This document shows, piece after piece, positions 44,153 to 56,251 of a stretch of 64,000 bases of DNA. The position numbers were made by a program, and so were the translations under genes. Within the stretch, counting starts at the first letter, position 1, and each line of letters begins with the position of its first letter. The notes under the pieces were generated by a model. The model ran no database searches and had not been told where the DNA came from. It saw nothing but the letters and a program-made list of their open reading frames with translations. Origin of the DNA: Brachycybe producta (taxonomy: Eukaryota > Arthropoda > Diplopoda > Playtdesmida > Andrognathidae); contig JAUPFP010000044.1 in NCBI GenBank assembly GCA_036925085.1, positions 310,001 to 374,000 on the forward strand, read 5' to 3'.

Positions 44153-46332
44153 AAGGGGAAGTAAGGAGGAACTCGGAGAATTTAGGGGCACTGTAGGGAG
44201 AAAAACGGAAGTATATATATATTTATAGGATAGGATAAAAAAAATCCCCGCATCTATAGGAGGTAATAATGGGCGTAAAGATCTCGATCAGATTTCAGGG
44301 TTAGAGGTTAAATTATAAAAGACAAATGAAGCAGATCTTGAAATTGAACTGGATCATAAAAGTCCAATATTACACAGCATGTCACAGATCTAATATTTCT
44401 AAACTACACCAGATGGCGTTAGCAAAAAGGTCCTTTCTTTTAACAATCAATTATCTTAGTTAATACATAAAAAGAACTTAAATCTTGAACCCTCTGAGCA
44501 GGGTTTCTCGAATCGAAAAAAAAAAAACTGTCAAGAGTGTTCAAGATGAAATTCAAATCCTAAAAAGGCTAAATTCAATATGAAAAGTTGAAAACTTAAC
44601 ATTTGAATTGAAATTCAGTTTTTCTCCATGATAAATATATACAGAGGTAACTCAACTTAAGAGCTCTTCCTATAGAGAAGTTCGTACCACAGCTGAGTGT
44701 GACAAATAGATGGCGCAAACTGTACTTAGAGCTAAATTCCTTCTCATGCGACCTTAGATTGGCTCCGGGATTGGCAACTCGGAAAAAATCCAATGCTTGG
44801 AGGTAGCGGTGACAGCAGCATCACCAGCGCCAATATAGCGCGGGGAAAACGTTTACTAGCATTTAAGACAAAATGGACGTTGTGGTTCATAGGTTCATTA
44901 GTTGACAATAAAGTCACCAGAAGGCACTGTTGTAGTTTTCACCACCTATACTCAGAACATCCATCGCCATTCAATACATTATGAGTTGCCAGTTTTGGAG
45001 TGTAAATTGGTCTAAGATACCATTAGAAGTGAATATACAAAAAAAAAATGGCTGGCCCTATAAGTAAAATGTCCTCTTTTTAGCTTTTACTCGTATAAAC
45101 ATGACTATAGGACTGAACACACTTTGAACCAATTCTGGAAAACCAATTCCATTTTCATCATTTTGCCCTATGGTAGAGTTACTATATACCTTCCCATGGG
45201 GCGTTTTTATTCTGGGATATGCTGTTTATTGATCCCTTATTATATGCATATATACAAACATGCATTCAGGGGTCAGTTGTGTTGGTTTATAGTGTCATTA
45301 TGTTGGATTAGAGGTGTAAGAGAGGGGGGTGTAGTAGGGTGTATACACTCATTTATTTCTCTCTCTCTCACTCTTTCTCCACAATAACCTCGGTATATTT
45401 GGAAATATTCTCTGAACCAATTAATAAATATGAATCATATTTACACCATTATTATTCCTATCTATAGATTAAACGATTTGTTAGTCTTTCATCCATCATT
45501 AGTAAACTTAAACACACGGATAATAGATTTGTTTTGCACAATAGATAATACGCCTACTATATAATAGACATACAGAGAAAAAAAAAGCCCTAATTATTGT
45601 GATGTTTTGATGCGGTGCCGCGCCATGTTGAATTTTTAAACTTTTGGGTTTTCTTTTTCTTTAAAAAAAAAAATTAGAAATTTTGATTGTTTTGCAATAA
45701 TTGCTGTGTAACATTGGACAGACGCGTAAAGAATATTTCTATTTTCTATAATTTTTTTTTCTTTCTTCTGTGTTACCTGTTTGAATTGTTACTAATCGTT
45801 CTTCTTACCTTGTCCAGTCTCATAAATCAATTGAAATAATGTGTTCAATTTAGATGCTCAAACAAAAACTTAATAAATGCCGCAACGACCTTTAAATCTT
45901 TTTGGCAAAACAAAACAAAAAAACCGAAATAAATGACAGTGTAAGGGTTTAGACAAAGGGGGGGGGGGGGGGTGGTGATGATGATGATACCTGGGCAGAG
46001 AGTAGCCTTGAATGCCTTGTAAGGCAGACTTCACTAAGACCACAGTGAGGCACTGCCAAAGTAGTGGTTGACGCAGATTGCTTCACACGAACCATTATTG
46101 AAAACAATAGTTTTCTGTCAGCTTAAGTCACTGTTGTATGGTATGACCTTGTGATCATCACTGACAAACAGGCAGTGTGGTCACCAGCTGTGGCAGGACA
46201 CAAAAAGTGGCAGTGGCTCACCTGAATACTCCCTATGTGGCGCCGCAAAGTGGTTGTCTATAACCCTCTCAAATAACTTCGTTTAAAAAAATGAGGCGTG
46301 TCAAAGTAACTATACCATTCAGCAAATTTACA

Positions 46333-46487
46333 AGACAATTTATGAAACGGTAGTAAATTTACACATTGACTAGACATTTAAGACAATCTAGACAATGCCA
46401 TTTTTGTATCTTGTGACTATAGTTCTTTTAGTTATTTTGCACATTGACTAAATTTCGATTTTTTAAGGCAATGTGCAGATTTACCGT
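46333..46487. repeat. Imperfect fold-back with GACTAGACA words
   Basis: GGTAGTAAATTTACACATTGACTAGACATTTAAGACAATC faces TTTTGCACATTGACTAAATTTCG...AAGGCAATGTGCAGATTTACCG. Mixed direct and inverted relationships; perhaps a decayed hairpin MITE. Confidence 0.4.
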
Positions 46488-46599
46488 CGAATTTCTAGTT
46501 TTGAAAAATTCACTTGTAAAATCTGCAAATCTGCATTTTCACTTTAAAAAATGAAGGATTTCTGAACAGCTGATTTTTCGAACTCTTGAATATTTCATC

Positions 46600-47305
46600 T
46601 TTCGAGTTCAAAATTAAGAGAAACTAGAAAAGTGTTTAATAAACTAGAAGGGTAGCTCAATTACATAAGGGGGCTTCAATCTGCTTAAAGTTGGGTCATT
46701 TTTAAACTCACATAAAAAGTTTATTTTTTTTAAAGATATCATCATGAAAAGAAAAAAAAACTTTTAGCATTATAATTAGGGCTCGGATTTTGATGCAATA
46801 TCAACCGGAATGTTTCTCAATATGTGGCCCAAGTGCCAATTGTGAAGTAATCATCATCATCAACATCATTAGAGCAACTGCAATTATGCTTTTTTCTAAT
46901 CAGAAAAAGCTGGTTAGAGAGGCTAAATGTCTGGTTACTAACAGATGTCAACTAGAGTTCTAGCCTCTAACTTTTTTTTTAATTAAAAAGAACAATTTTT
47001 TTTTCATCTAAACAAGATTGTTACTTCACAATTGGCACTTGGGCCACATATTGAGAAACATTCCGGTTGATATTGCATCAAAATCCGAGCCCTAATTATA
47101 ATTAACTATTCTAGTTTCTAAAACACATTGAATTTTTTTTTTTCGTAATGTTTCTTCTGAAAAACGTTCGCTTGAAAAATATAACTTTTCACAAAACCGC
47201 ATGTTAGAGGGAAGATAGACCTCCTTTAGAACATAATAGCCACTGCAGTGGCGCCATCAGGAGGTAGGGGAACAAAAACAAAATAAATATCTATTGAGCC
47301 ACCGT
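46600..47305. mobile_element. AGGTGGCT/AAACTAGAAG fold-back, interrupted at 46776-47095
   Basis: The left part holds AAACTAGAAGGGTAGCTCAATTAC and ATAAAAAGTTTATTTTTTTTAAAGATATCATC. The right part resumes with ACTATTCTAGTTTCTAAAAC, then GTAATGTTTCTTCTGAAAAACGTTCGC, GGCGCCATCAGG and ACAAAATAAATATCTATTGAGCCACC. It is split by the 320-bp TAGAGGCTAG element. Confidence 0.68.
46776..47095. mobile_element. TAGAGGCTAG fold-back element inserted into another repeat
   Basis: Ends TTAGGGCTCGGATTTTGATG and CATCAAAATCCGAGCCCTAA, flush against TTATAA on both sides (46770-46775 and 47096-47101). This could be a 6-bp duplication, or TA with two more terminal bases. The host repeat reads ...CTTTTAGCAT, then resumes ...ACTATTCTAGTTTCTAAAAC, as in the uninterrupted copy at about 52310-52360. 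Confidence 0.82.
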
Positions 47306-48059
47306 AACTGTAATATCATAATATGTATATTGATGATTTACTATATCAAAGGCTTTGATAAAGTTCTACTTTATTGTGGCACTTGATGTACTATGTTTTG
47401 ACCATCTCTCTCTTAAGGGTTATATTTTTTTTTCCTTCTTCTTCTGGAGGTTCATAAAAATCACTCTTGTTTTGAAATGGGCGGACTAATCCCGTTATGT
47501 GACCACCGTCTGCGGATGACAAGCTTCATGGCGTGTGAGGAGGTCGGGCGGAGGGGCTCATCCTTTTCCCTTTTCTACACTCTCTCTTTCTCTCCAATAA
47601 CCTCCCCCCCCCCTCCTCCCCACCTTATAATATAGGACTAGTAGCCCTCCATATATAAAGGCTATTGTTATATTAAAAAAAAGATGATGATGATGATGAT
47701 GATGGATGCCACGCCACCACCAAAGAGCAAAAACACACACAAAAGATAAAAGATTTGTTCCCATAATATCTATCTATATATATGGAGGATACTTGAAATT
47801 GATCTCTCCATATTTTTCTCTCTCTCTCTCTATCAACATCATAAAAAACCCCAATTCTTGATATATATTGTGTGTGTGGCTGGCGCCCCACTTGAAAATG
47901 TGAGCAATGTGCGCCGCCACCACCACCACCATTACACACATGCTAGTGCCATTTCACATCCTAAAAATGGTTTTCAAATTCAGAAAATTTTCCAATAATA
48001 TATTTCTTACTTTTGCGTTTTCAAAAACACCTTCAAAAGCACCAAAAATTTTGAAATCT

Positions 48060-48480
48060 TTTTTTTTTAGAAACTAGAAGAACAAATGATGGACAAGGAA
48101 GATTTTCCTTTTCTTGTAAATATATAGTTAAAAATAAACTTTTCATTGCAGAGATAATAAAATCGTTTGCTAATTTGCAACAAGAAAGTTAAAATTTCTT
48201 TATTTTATGATGCTGTCATAAAAAAGTTTATTTTAAAAGATATTTTACAATATTTTCTTATGTTGGTTTTATAAAGTGTAAAACGACCTTTTGAGAAGTA
48301 AAAATGAAGAAAAACTTGAAAATCTTTTAGAAACTAGAAGGGTAAGCACACAATTTCATGTTGATATCTTTTAAAATAAACTTTTATTTGAGATTCTTAT
48401 TTATAAAAAGTATATTTTGCAAGATTTCAATATTAAAATATACTTAAGTTAATTTTGTTTTTGGCTTCTAACACTAACTT
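48060..48480. mobile_element. Two TTTAGAAACTAGAAG fold-back fragments in tandem
   Basis: TTTAGAAACTAGAAGAAC at 48067 and TTTTAGAAACTAGAAGGGTAAG at 48327, each followed by an AAAATAAACTTTTC/T arm and a complementary AAAAGTTTATTTTAAAAGATATT or AAAAGTATATTTTGCAAG arm. Confidence 0.6.
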
Positions 48481-48693
48481 CTAACTCAATAAAAGCGTGG
48501 GGGTTTTTTTTTCTCCCTGCACTTGTGGTCTAACCATTCATGCTCACTATGGAGGGCCACTCATGGCAAAAAAAAATACAGAATTTTATTTAGCCATAAC
48601 TCAATTATAGATATCCACAATTAAATATGTATTTTCACAGATTTAGTTATGGGAATATCTACAATTTAATTATCGATGAGCTTATCCAGAATC

Positions 48694-48848
48694 AGGGGCG
48701 TATAGCTGGGAACCCACAGTCTCTGCAACTGGTGGTGGAGGGAGGGGGCGCAGGAGGTTTGGAAGGCGCATTTTGTGTGTGTGTGCAAAGGGGCTCAATG
48801 TTTTAAGCAGCAGGGGGCGTAACCAAACCTAGCTATACACCACTATCC
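48694..48848. mobile_element. Short element with CAGGGGCGTATAGCT ends
   Basis: ATCAGGGGCGTATAGCTGGGAACCC ... GGGGGCGTAACCAAACCTAGCTATACACCACTAT. GC-richer than its surroundings, with a purine-rich middle. Confidence 0.55.
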
Positions 48849-49866
48849 AGAATTAAGCTATTTTGACATGAACGGCCTTCCATAATGATTCTACAACACG
48901 CCTTAAATTTCTAAAAATTAAAAAACTAAATATTTAATGAAAACAGTGCATGAAATATTTTGTTTGTGAACTTTTATAAGAAAAATGCAACGATTTTTTG
49001 TTGTTGTTTCTGTCTGAAAATCTTATTCATTATGTAATAATGTTGCACGTGCAGATGGGAGTGTTAAAATAGCTAAAAAAAAAAAGTAGTAATTTTTTTT
49101 TTGCTTCAAAAAAGTCTAAGCTTTTGATATGAAAAATATCTACAAGAATACACACAAAAAATCTGTTGAAAATTTATAGGATTACCAGTACTTTAAAAAA
49201 AAAAGTCCTGTTTCACACCAGGGGGTGCATTTTGTACACTTTTTTTTTTCTTCTTCTCCTTTTTCATGTGTCAAGATTGACAGCAATACCTGGTTATACT
49301 AAGGTATATAAACATGTTTACCCTCTGTACCAAAATTCGAGCCTCTCCCTCTCGCCTCTTTACATCAGTTACCCTCCATTCAAAATATCTCACATGGGTT
49401 TTACCCTTGAATATATATGGAGAGAGAGAGAGAGAGGGATGTATTGAGAAACAGTCAAGTTTTTTCTTCTGAAAAGAAAATCTTACAACATGTTCACCAT
49501 GTTATTGCATGACACAATAACACACACTGTGTTTTGTGTGAATAAGAAAATTGACAACATTTTCTTATATTGAAGGGAACAGTCCTTCTTTTCTTTTATC
49601 TCCATTGGGGAGTTTTGTGTCCTTTTTTCTTCTTCTTCTTCTTCTCTGTATTATTCTTCTTCCTCTGGACGTCCTGCTAAGGAACCATAACCATTTCTTG
49701 CAACAAAGTAAAGTACTGTCAGCACGTTCCTTGTTTGTTGGTCTGGTTTCTTCTTTTTTTTTTTAAGCTAACATTTCAATGAGGAAATACAGAGTGTTTT
49801 TTTTCAAAAAAAAAATGTATACACACTTTGGTTGTTAATAATAACTGCCATGCTTTGTTTTCCAAC

Positions 49867-50072
49867 ACAGGCAGTTAGAAATCGGGGTGAACTTCAGTTG
49901 GTTCCGCCCTTGTTATGACGACCGGCAACTTCTAATTGGTTTGTTGTGTGGTTCGACGTTGAAAAGGGCGGAGCATGTGACGTCAGACTACATAACCAAC
50001 CAATTAAAAGTTGCTGGACGTCATAACAAGGACGGAGCCAACTGAAGTTTTCACCTATTTCTAACTGCCTGT
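49867..50072. mobile_element. 206-bp hairpin MITE, copy 6
   Basis: Starts ACAGGCAGTTAGAAATCGG and ends CTATTTCTAACTGCCTGT. No target duplication is visible (ttttccaac before, cattaggt after). The outer GC boxes are mutated on both arms (TTGGTTCCGCCC left, AGGACGGAGCC right). The central AAGGGCGGAGCATGTGACGTCAGAC is intact. Confidence 0.87.
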
Positions 50073-50497
50073 CATTAGGTCCTATGTATTTTTAATATCA
50101 TTTACAGAAAGCTAAGTTAGGTGGTATATTGGCTATTGTAAGGGAAAGTACCACAAACAACTATATCTACGAACCCACGTAACTCGAATCCGTGTTAAAT
50201 CAGATATTGACTGACTAATGGCTGTTTATATCTATTCTTTATTATAACATTTAATTTTTTTAATTATGAAATTAAATTTAAGAGAAATAAACATGGCTGT
50301 TATTAACAACCAAAGTGTGAATACATTTTTTGGAGGACACACTGTGTATATACGTGTAGTGTTTCTAATGGGGTGGTGGTGTATCATATGGGCTAAAACA
50401 TATTTTTTCTACCATAATTGTTTATTAAAAATTCATATAGAGAAGATTTTGGTAAAGAGGGGGGGGGGGGGGGGTTGTTTGAAAAGTAAGGGTGCCA

Positions 50498-50542
<45 letters not shown>

Positions 50543-51009
50543 AAATGATTTGTGAAGAGATTGATTGACAAGGAGCCTCGGTGGCTAAAAACGTATTTGA
50601 AGATTACGATCACAATTTTTGTAAACTCAAACCAAAAATCAATCAAGAAATGTTTTCTTCTTATTCTTCATAAAGTTCATAAACGTTAATAACTAATGTG
50701 TTTCACTCAAATTAATATTTTTAATTAATATTCATAAACTTAAATAATTTTAAGTAGAGTCACTTCAAGTTGGGTCATAATTTCAAATGGAACATTATCC
50801 TGATATGTAAAAACCAAAAGAACTATGCGTTTTTCAATCAATGATATTGTTTAGAGACTAGAATTCTAGGATAACTTTAATTGCAATTTTTTGAATATTT
50901 ATTTTACCCTCTACCAACCTTTGAATTATTATTATAGTAATTATAGCCTCTTAAACAGTCTAGTTGATTGTAAAATACATTTAATTCATTTAGTCTTATA
51001 CCTATAATA

Positions 51010-51479
51010 CCTTGTACACACATGACTATACAAGTATTGCACATGTATTAACTCAATATTTTCAGATTAATTAACTGAATAAATTGAATTCGACATATTG
51101 TTTGTTTGTCCTTCACGGGGCTCTGTAGAACACGTTTATTATTTAAATGCATTTAGGTTCTCGACCACTTATACCTAGTACATACCTGATAATTTAAATG
51201 CATTTAAATAATAAATGTGTTCTACAGAGCCCTGTGAAGGACAAACAAACAATATGTCGAATTCAATTTATTTAATTAATAATCTGAAAATATTGAGTTA
51301 ATACTTAAATATAATATCTAAACTATTGAGAAAATATTGATTTAGTATTTCAATTTAAAATATTAATAATAAAATAAATTTTTATTTGGTTTATGTCCTT
51401 AACTGGATTCCGTATAATTCACCTAAACACATTTAATTTGAATTCATTTAACTCATGTCTGTACAAAGGTATTACGGAT
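51010..51479. mobile_element. Head-to-head pair of CCTWGTACACA MITEs
   Basis: A shortened reverse copy (51010 to about 51150, lacking its middle) lies directly against a full forward copy (51174-51479). The pair reads CCTTGTACACACATGAC ... CACGTTTATTATTTAAATGC ... CCTAGTACATACCTGAT ... GTACAAAGG. Confidence 0.75.
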
Positions 51480-52114
51480 ATTTTAAATAAACAATCTTAA
51501 GAGAATTGAGTAACTCTTCTAGTTTCTAAAATACTTTCAAAATACGCACAGCATTCATAATTATATATTTATTTGATAATAAATTGCATTTCGAGATCGA
51601 CTTTTAATATTTTTTTTTATGACAATTGTGATGATGTTAGTTAGTAGTGAAGTAGTGAATTTGTTAAAATTTCCTTGTCACCATATACCATCACCACCAA
51701 CACATTTTTCATTCAATTTCATTTGAATGATGTGTCTGAAACGCCCCCTCATGGTGATCTCTTGCACTTTTTATTTCCCCCTTGTGGTTTTTATTATATT
51801 CTGAGACGGTGGTGGTGGGCATCAAGGAACAATATAAAAATAACATTTTCTTTTTCCCCTCGACTTTTAAAACGTGCAAATGGTTTTTTCTTCTATCTTC
51901 TTGACATTTCTAGGCCTTTTTATTTTTGTTCGTGATCGAAATTCTTAAAAGATATTTTTTTTTTGTAACAAAACCTGCATCTGAATGATTTGATTTTAAC
52001 CGTCCGTATATAACCCAAATTTGTCGATGGGTTTTTATGCAAAAAAAAAAATATTTGATCTTTTAGGCACAACCCTCTAAATCGGAAGGGTGTTTTCAAA
52101 AATTCAAATTGTTT

Positions 52115-52490
52115 TAAAAACTAGAATGGTATAAGATTATGCTAAAAGTTATTTCATGGTAATATTTTATAAAATAAACATTTTATAACAGTAGTTCAGT
52201 TTGAAAATGACCCATTTTTTGGTTTTTTTTTTTCCATTGACATTTTTCATGAAATTTCGCTTTTATTCAAACTGTCATAAAAAAGTTTATTTTGAATGAT
52301 ATCATCATGAAAAAAACTTTTAGCATTATCACCAACTATTCTAGTTTCTAAAACAGTTTGAATTTTTTTTTTTTTTCGTAATGTTTCTCCTGAAAAATGT
52401 TTGCTTGAAAAATATAATTTTTCAATTTAGCCCACTGCACGTGCGCCATCTGGAGGTACAAAAACAAAATAAATATCTATTCATCTCCCC
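52115..52490. mobile_element. Copy of the AGGTGGCT fold-back family, left end lost
   Basis: GTTTTAAAAACTAGAATGGTATAAGATTATGC ... CACCAACTATTCTAGTTTCTAAAAC ... TTTTTCGTAATGTTTCTCCTG ... GTGCGCCATCTGGAGG then ACAAAAACAAAATAAATATCTATTCA. It is colinear with the right half of 11149-11698. Confidence 0.7.
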
Positions 52491-52570
52491 TCTTAAATTG
52501 TACTTAATAAAATAGGCTTTTTTCTATATTGAAACCCTACTCCGAGGGTACAAGTGGAAGTTTAATTATA

Positions 52571-52875
52571 CCTTGAATATACACATGAGTTAAATGAATT
52601 CAAATTAAATGTGTTTAGCTGAATTATACGGAATCCAGTTAAAGACATGAACACCAAATAAAAATTGACTTTATTATTAAGATTTTAAATTGAAATACTA
52701 AACGTCAATATTTTGTCAATAATGTTTCTATATTATATTTAAGTATTAACTCAATATTTTCCGATTATTAACTGAATAAATTGAATTCGATATATTGTTT
52801 GTTTGTCCTTCACAGGGCTCTGTAGAACACGTTTATTATTTAAATGCATTTAAATTATCAGGTGTGTGTACTCGG
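52571..52875 (-). mobile_element. 300-bp TA-flanked MITE (CCTWGTACACA family), reverse copy
   Basis: TACCTTGAATATACACATGAGTT start and GTGTGTGTACTCGG end. The interior words GGAATCCAGTTAAAGACATG and CACAGGGCTCTGTAGAACAC match the other copies. Confidence 0.78.
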
Positions 52876-53394
52876 TTTGCTTCTTGTACAATTATAATTT
52901 CTAATAATTCAGAAAGGAATAATGAGAACTTTCCTGCAATACCCGTGACAAAATTGCATTTAGAATGAATTGAAGTTCAATCAACCATTTGATATATGGT
53001 TATATATAGGCGTGAATAATTAAAAAGATAACATAATTTAATACACCTTTCTGATTGGATTTCACTTATTTATTTTGGTCCGATGACGTCACGTTTACGT
53101 CCTTAAAAAAAGTCGCGTGATCAAAAAAAAAAACACACACAACTCAAGTTTGTATTTGTTTGCAAACAACAAATATTGAGAAAGGGTTTTTTAGCCCCAA
53201 ATGTATTATTTGACATATAGAGGGCGTTGCCCCACATACGGGTTATTATTTTATAACTGGAAATATTAAAATTAATAATCCTTATTTTTTATTATTATAA
53301 ATATATCTCCTCAATTTGTATGAAATTTCTAAAATGTGGATTTTTATTGTAAAAATGTGTGTTTTGACTTTTGTATTTTAAGAAAAAAAGATGA

Positions 53395-53790
53395 AAGTGT
53401 TTTAGAAACTAGAAGAGTAACTGAATTTACTTATGAGAGATTTTTTTATAACGTTTTATATCTTTTAAAAATGAAACTTTTTTACACCATTTAGAAATAA
53501 CCAAATTTTTTGACGATTTTTTTGAAGTTAAAAAAGTTATTTTTTAAAGATATCAGTGATTTAAATTTAACTCTTAAAAAATAAGCTTTTTTAATCAGAT
53601 GATAATTTTAATTTTTGTTCATTAACTTTTTTTCGAAGTTTATTTTGAAATATTTCATTATAATAATATAAAAATACTATTAATTAAGTGATTTAGCTAC
53701 CAGTCTAGTTTTTAAAATAAGTTAATTTTGTTTTCCAATAATTTAATTTTTTCTCCTGAAACGCAAAATTTTAAACTTTAAAATTTTAAA
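53395..53790. mobile_element. TTTAGAAACTAGAAG fold-back element
   Basis: GTGTTTTAGAAACTAGAAGAGTAACTGAATTTAC on the left pairs with GTGATTTAGCTACCAGTCTAGTTTTTAAAATAAG near 53690. The inner arms are diverged. Confidence 0.6.
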
Positions 53791-53868
53791 ATTAAAAAAA
53801 AAATTAAATCTCCGATTTTTTTTATTTAAAATTTCATAAAAATTTGCCCTTTTAAATTTATTTCATAA

Positions 53869-54027
53869 AGCCTTGTTTCCACTGTTGCGAAAATTTGTAC
53901 GTTTTGAAAATTTCAACGTGGCCTCCGCCTAATGTTAGTGAATATACGCTGGAGCGACATGTCTTCCATTTTTCACCAGTTGAAATTTTCAAAAAGTACA
54001 AATTTTGACCTCTATGGAAACAAGGCC
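53869..54027. mobile_element. MITE with AGCCTTGTTTCCACTG ends, TAA duplication
   Basis: 159 bp. TAA, AGCCTTGTTTCCACTGTTGCG ... CTATGGAAACAAGGCC, TAA. It shares TTGAAAATTTCAAC / GTTGAAATTTTCAAAAAG and the interior GTGAATATA-GG-GGAGC words with the copy at 1500, so both are one family. Confidence 0.82.
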
Positions 54028-54089
54028 TAAAAGAGACAAAATTCACTTTAAAAAAAAAAATAAGAAAAATTCTGAAAAAAATAAATAAA

Positions 54090-54172
54090 TTTCAAAATGT
54101 GATTTAAATCACTTGATTTTTTATATAAATCGTGATTTAAATGACTTGATTCGAATCAATCCATCCTGAATA
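54090..54172. repeat. GATTTAAATCACTTGATT short tandem repeat
   Basis: TGTGATTTAAATCACTTGATTTTTTATATAAATCGTGATTTAAATGACTTGATTCGAATCAATCCATCCTG. It is partly palindromic. The TTCGAATCAATCCATCCTG terminus resembles the end of a widespread animal repeat. Confidence 0.5.
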
Positions 54173-54426
54173 AGACGTATAGTTTTGAAATATAATTTAT
54201 TACTTTTTTCCCGGTTGAAATTTGCAATCAATTTTAAACGTTCATTAAGATTTTACTGATAAGTGAAGAAAATGTACAAATGACAAAGACAAACGGTGGA
54301 AAAAAATAGTTGTTAAATGATAAATGCTACTTTAAAAGTGACATAATAATAATAATAATAATAATAATAATAGTCACAATGTGGGAGCCCCATATATAGA
54401 TCTACTCTGTATAGGCCCCTATCTCG

Positions 54427-54462
<36 letters not shown>

Positions 54463-54969
54463 GGAAATGGATATATCCCATCTGGTTTCAATTGTTTGGT
54501 GGAATTGGAAACGGGATATCCGAAAGTCATGACAACATTTTAAGTGGTCAAATTCATCATCTTGTCACAAAGTTATTCTTCTATATATAAGGACCTATAT
54601 GTAGGCCTACACAGTGTAGAGAGAGATTTGACTCAACCAGAGTTTTGCAGACCCTTTTAGAATATTATCAATTTGGACTCCAAAAACTGTCCAGGATTTG
54701 GATAAGAATAGGGAGAAGAAAAAAAAAACCAGGACTTATCTATTTGAATTATGGTGGGAGGGTTTTTGACGTCACGTTCATTTTTCAATGTTAAATAGTT
54801 GTTTAATAAATTATGGTTATATTTTTCAATAGAATTTACCATAAAAAGTGGTGATGGTTGTGGTGGTGGCGGCTATTAGGCCACAAAAATATTGAAATGT
54901 TTTGAGAAAATTGCAGTTCTTCTTAAAGATCGTTTTATGAATAAAATCTAAAACCAATTTGCCCTAAAT

Positions 54970-55603
54970 AATTTGAATTCAATATATTGTTTGTTTGTCC
55001 TTCACAGGGCTCTGTAGAACACGTTTATTATTTAAATGCATTTAAATTATCATTTGTGTACTAGGTACTATTCTACACTTGAGCTAAATGCATTCAAGTT
55101 AAATGTATTAAATGTTAAATGTAGTTAAATGTAAAATAGATTAGTTGAATTATACGGAGTTCAGTTAAGGACATGAACAGGATAAAATTGACTTTTATTA
55201 CCTGAAGAATATTTATTTATATATTTTGTTATATAATTGAAATATTAAGTCAATATAGAGATATTAAATGAATAAACTGAATTTGACATATTGTTTATTT
55301 GTCATTAATACCCAGTACACACCTGATAATTAAAATGCATTTAAATAATAAACGTGTTCTACAGAACCCTGTGAAGGACAAACACACAATATGTGTCGAA
55401 TTCAATTTATTCAGTTAATAATCTGAAAATATTGAGATTAATACTTAAATATATAATCTAATGACAAAATATTGATTTAGTATTTCAATTTAAAATATTA
55501 ATAATAGAGTCAATTTTTATTTGGTTCATGTCCTTAACTGGATTCCGTATAATTCACCTAAACACATTTAATTTGAATTCATGTAACTCATGTGTGTACA
55601 AGG
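54970..55603. mobile_element. Cluster of three CCTWGTACACA MITE copies
   Basis: A truncated reverse copy (54970-55065) is followed by a strongly diverged reverse copy (about 55070-55305, with GTTCAGTTAAGGACATGAAC and TTTGACATATTGTTTATTTG). A full forward copy (55311-55603) comes last, with CCCAGTACACACCTGATAAT at its start and TGTGTGTACAAGG at its end. Confidence 0.72.
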
Positions 55604-56251
55604 TATAACAGGCCTTTGTAGAACATGTTTAAGATTAAAATACATTTAACTTTTTTAAGTGTAGATAAAGGTATTATACTTTTCCAATCTTTCTAAAACA
55701 GTTTCCATTTCTTCGTTTTTTTTTTAAATACAGAATAATTAAAAGCTCCAATTCCATTGTTCTCTTTTTCATTTGCATATATGGCAATATAGTTAGTTAT
55801 ATACTTATAAAAAAACATTTTAAAATGTGGAACAAATATTTTAATATGGCCCGGACCACCACCTCTGTAAATATGACGTCTTAATTTTTTTATTTTAATA
55901 TTCTAAAAGAATTTGCGTGAGGGTCACAATTAAGAACCACCTCCTCCTCCTCCTCCTTAACAGGGTTTTTTTTTCCAGTTGATAATTGGGCATTTAATTG
56001 AGGTCAAGAAGAGAGAAATGATTTTCCTAAAACGCATTTTGCACTTGAGAGCTCAGATGATGTTGCAAACCAATAAATACTAGAATTATTATATAGAATG
56101 TGAATATAAAAGCTATTGACCTCAAACACTTATTAAATGAAATGTATTTCCATCATCATTCATTATTTATAAATTTATAATCATTACTTTTCATTAGTAA
56201 TGTCAGACTAATGTGGTTTTCAACCCAATAGAACAACAACCAATATACCCT

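Larger units (their letters stand above)
41068..51009. other. Presumed Sp8/9 intron or 5' region: no exon identified
   Basis: Apart from listed repeats the region is AT-rich. I searched by eye for a short first exon coding an Met-Ala-x-Ser-Leu/Ile-Leu-Gly type peptide followed by GT on the minus strand and found no convincing candidate. 44740-44985 is the least AT-rich stretch, with CGGTGACAGCAGCATCACCAGCG, but shows no recognisable protein. G runs lie at 45959-45972 and 50460-50474. Confidence 0.4.

Noticed and set aside
46389-46403. Second possible Sp8/9 first exon (ATG GCA TTG TCT AGA)
   Set aside because: Runs into TAA after seven codons with no splice donor.
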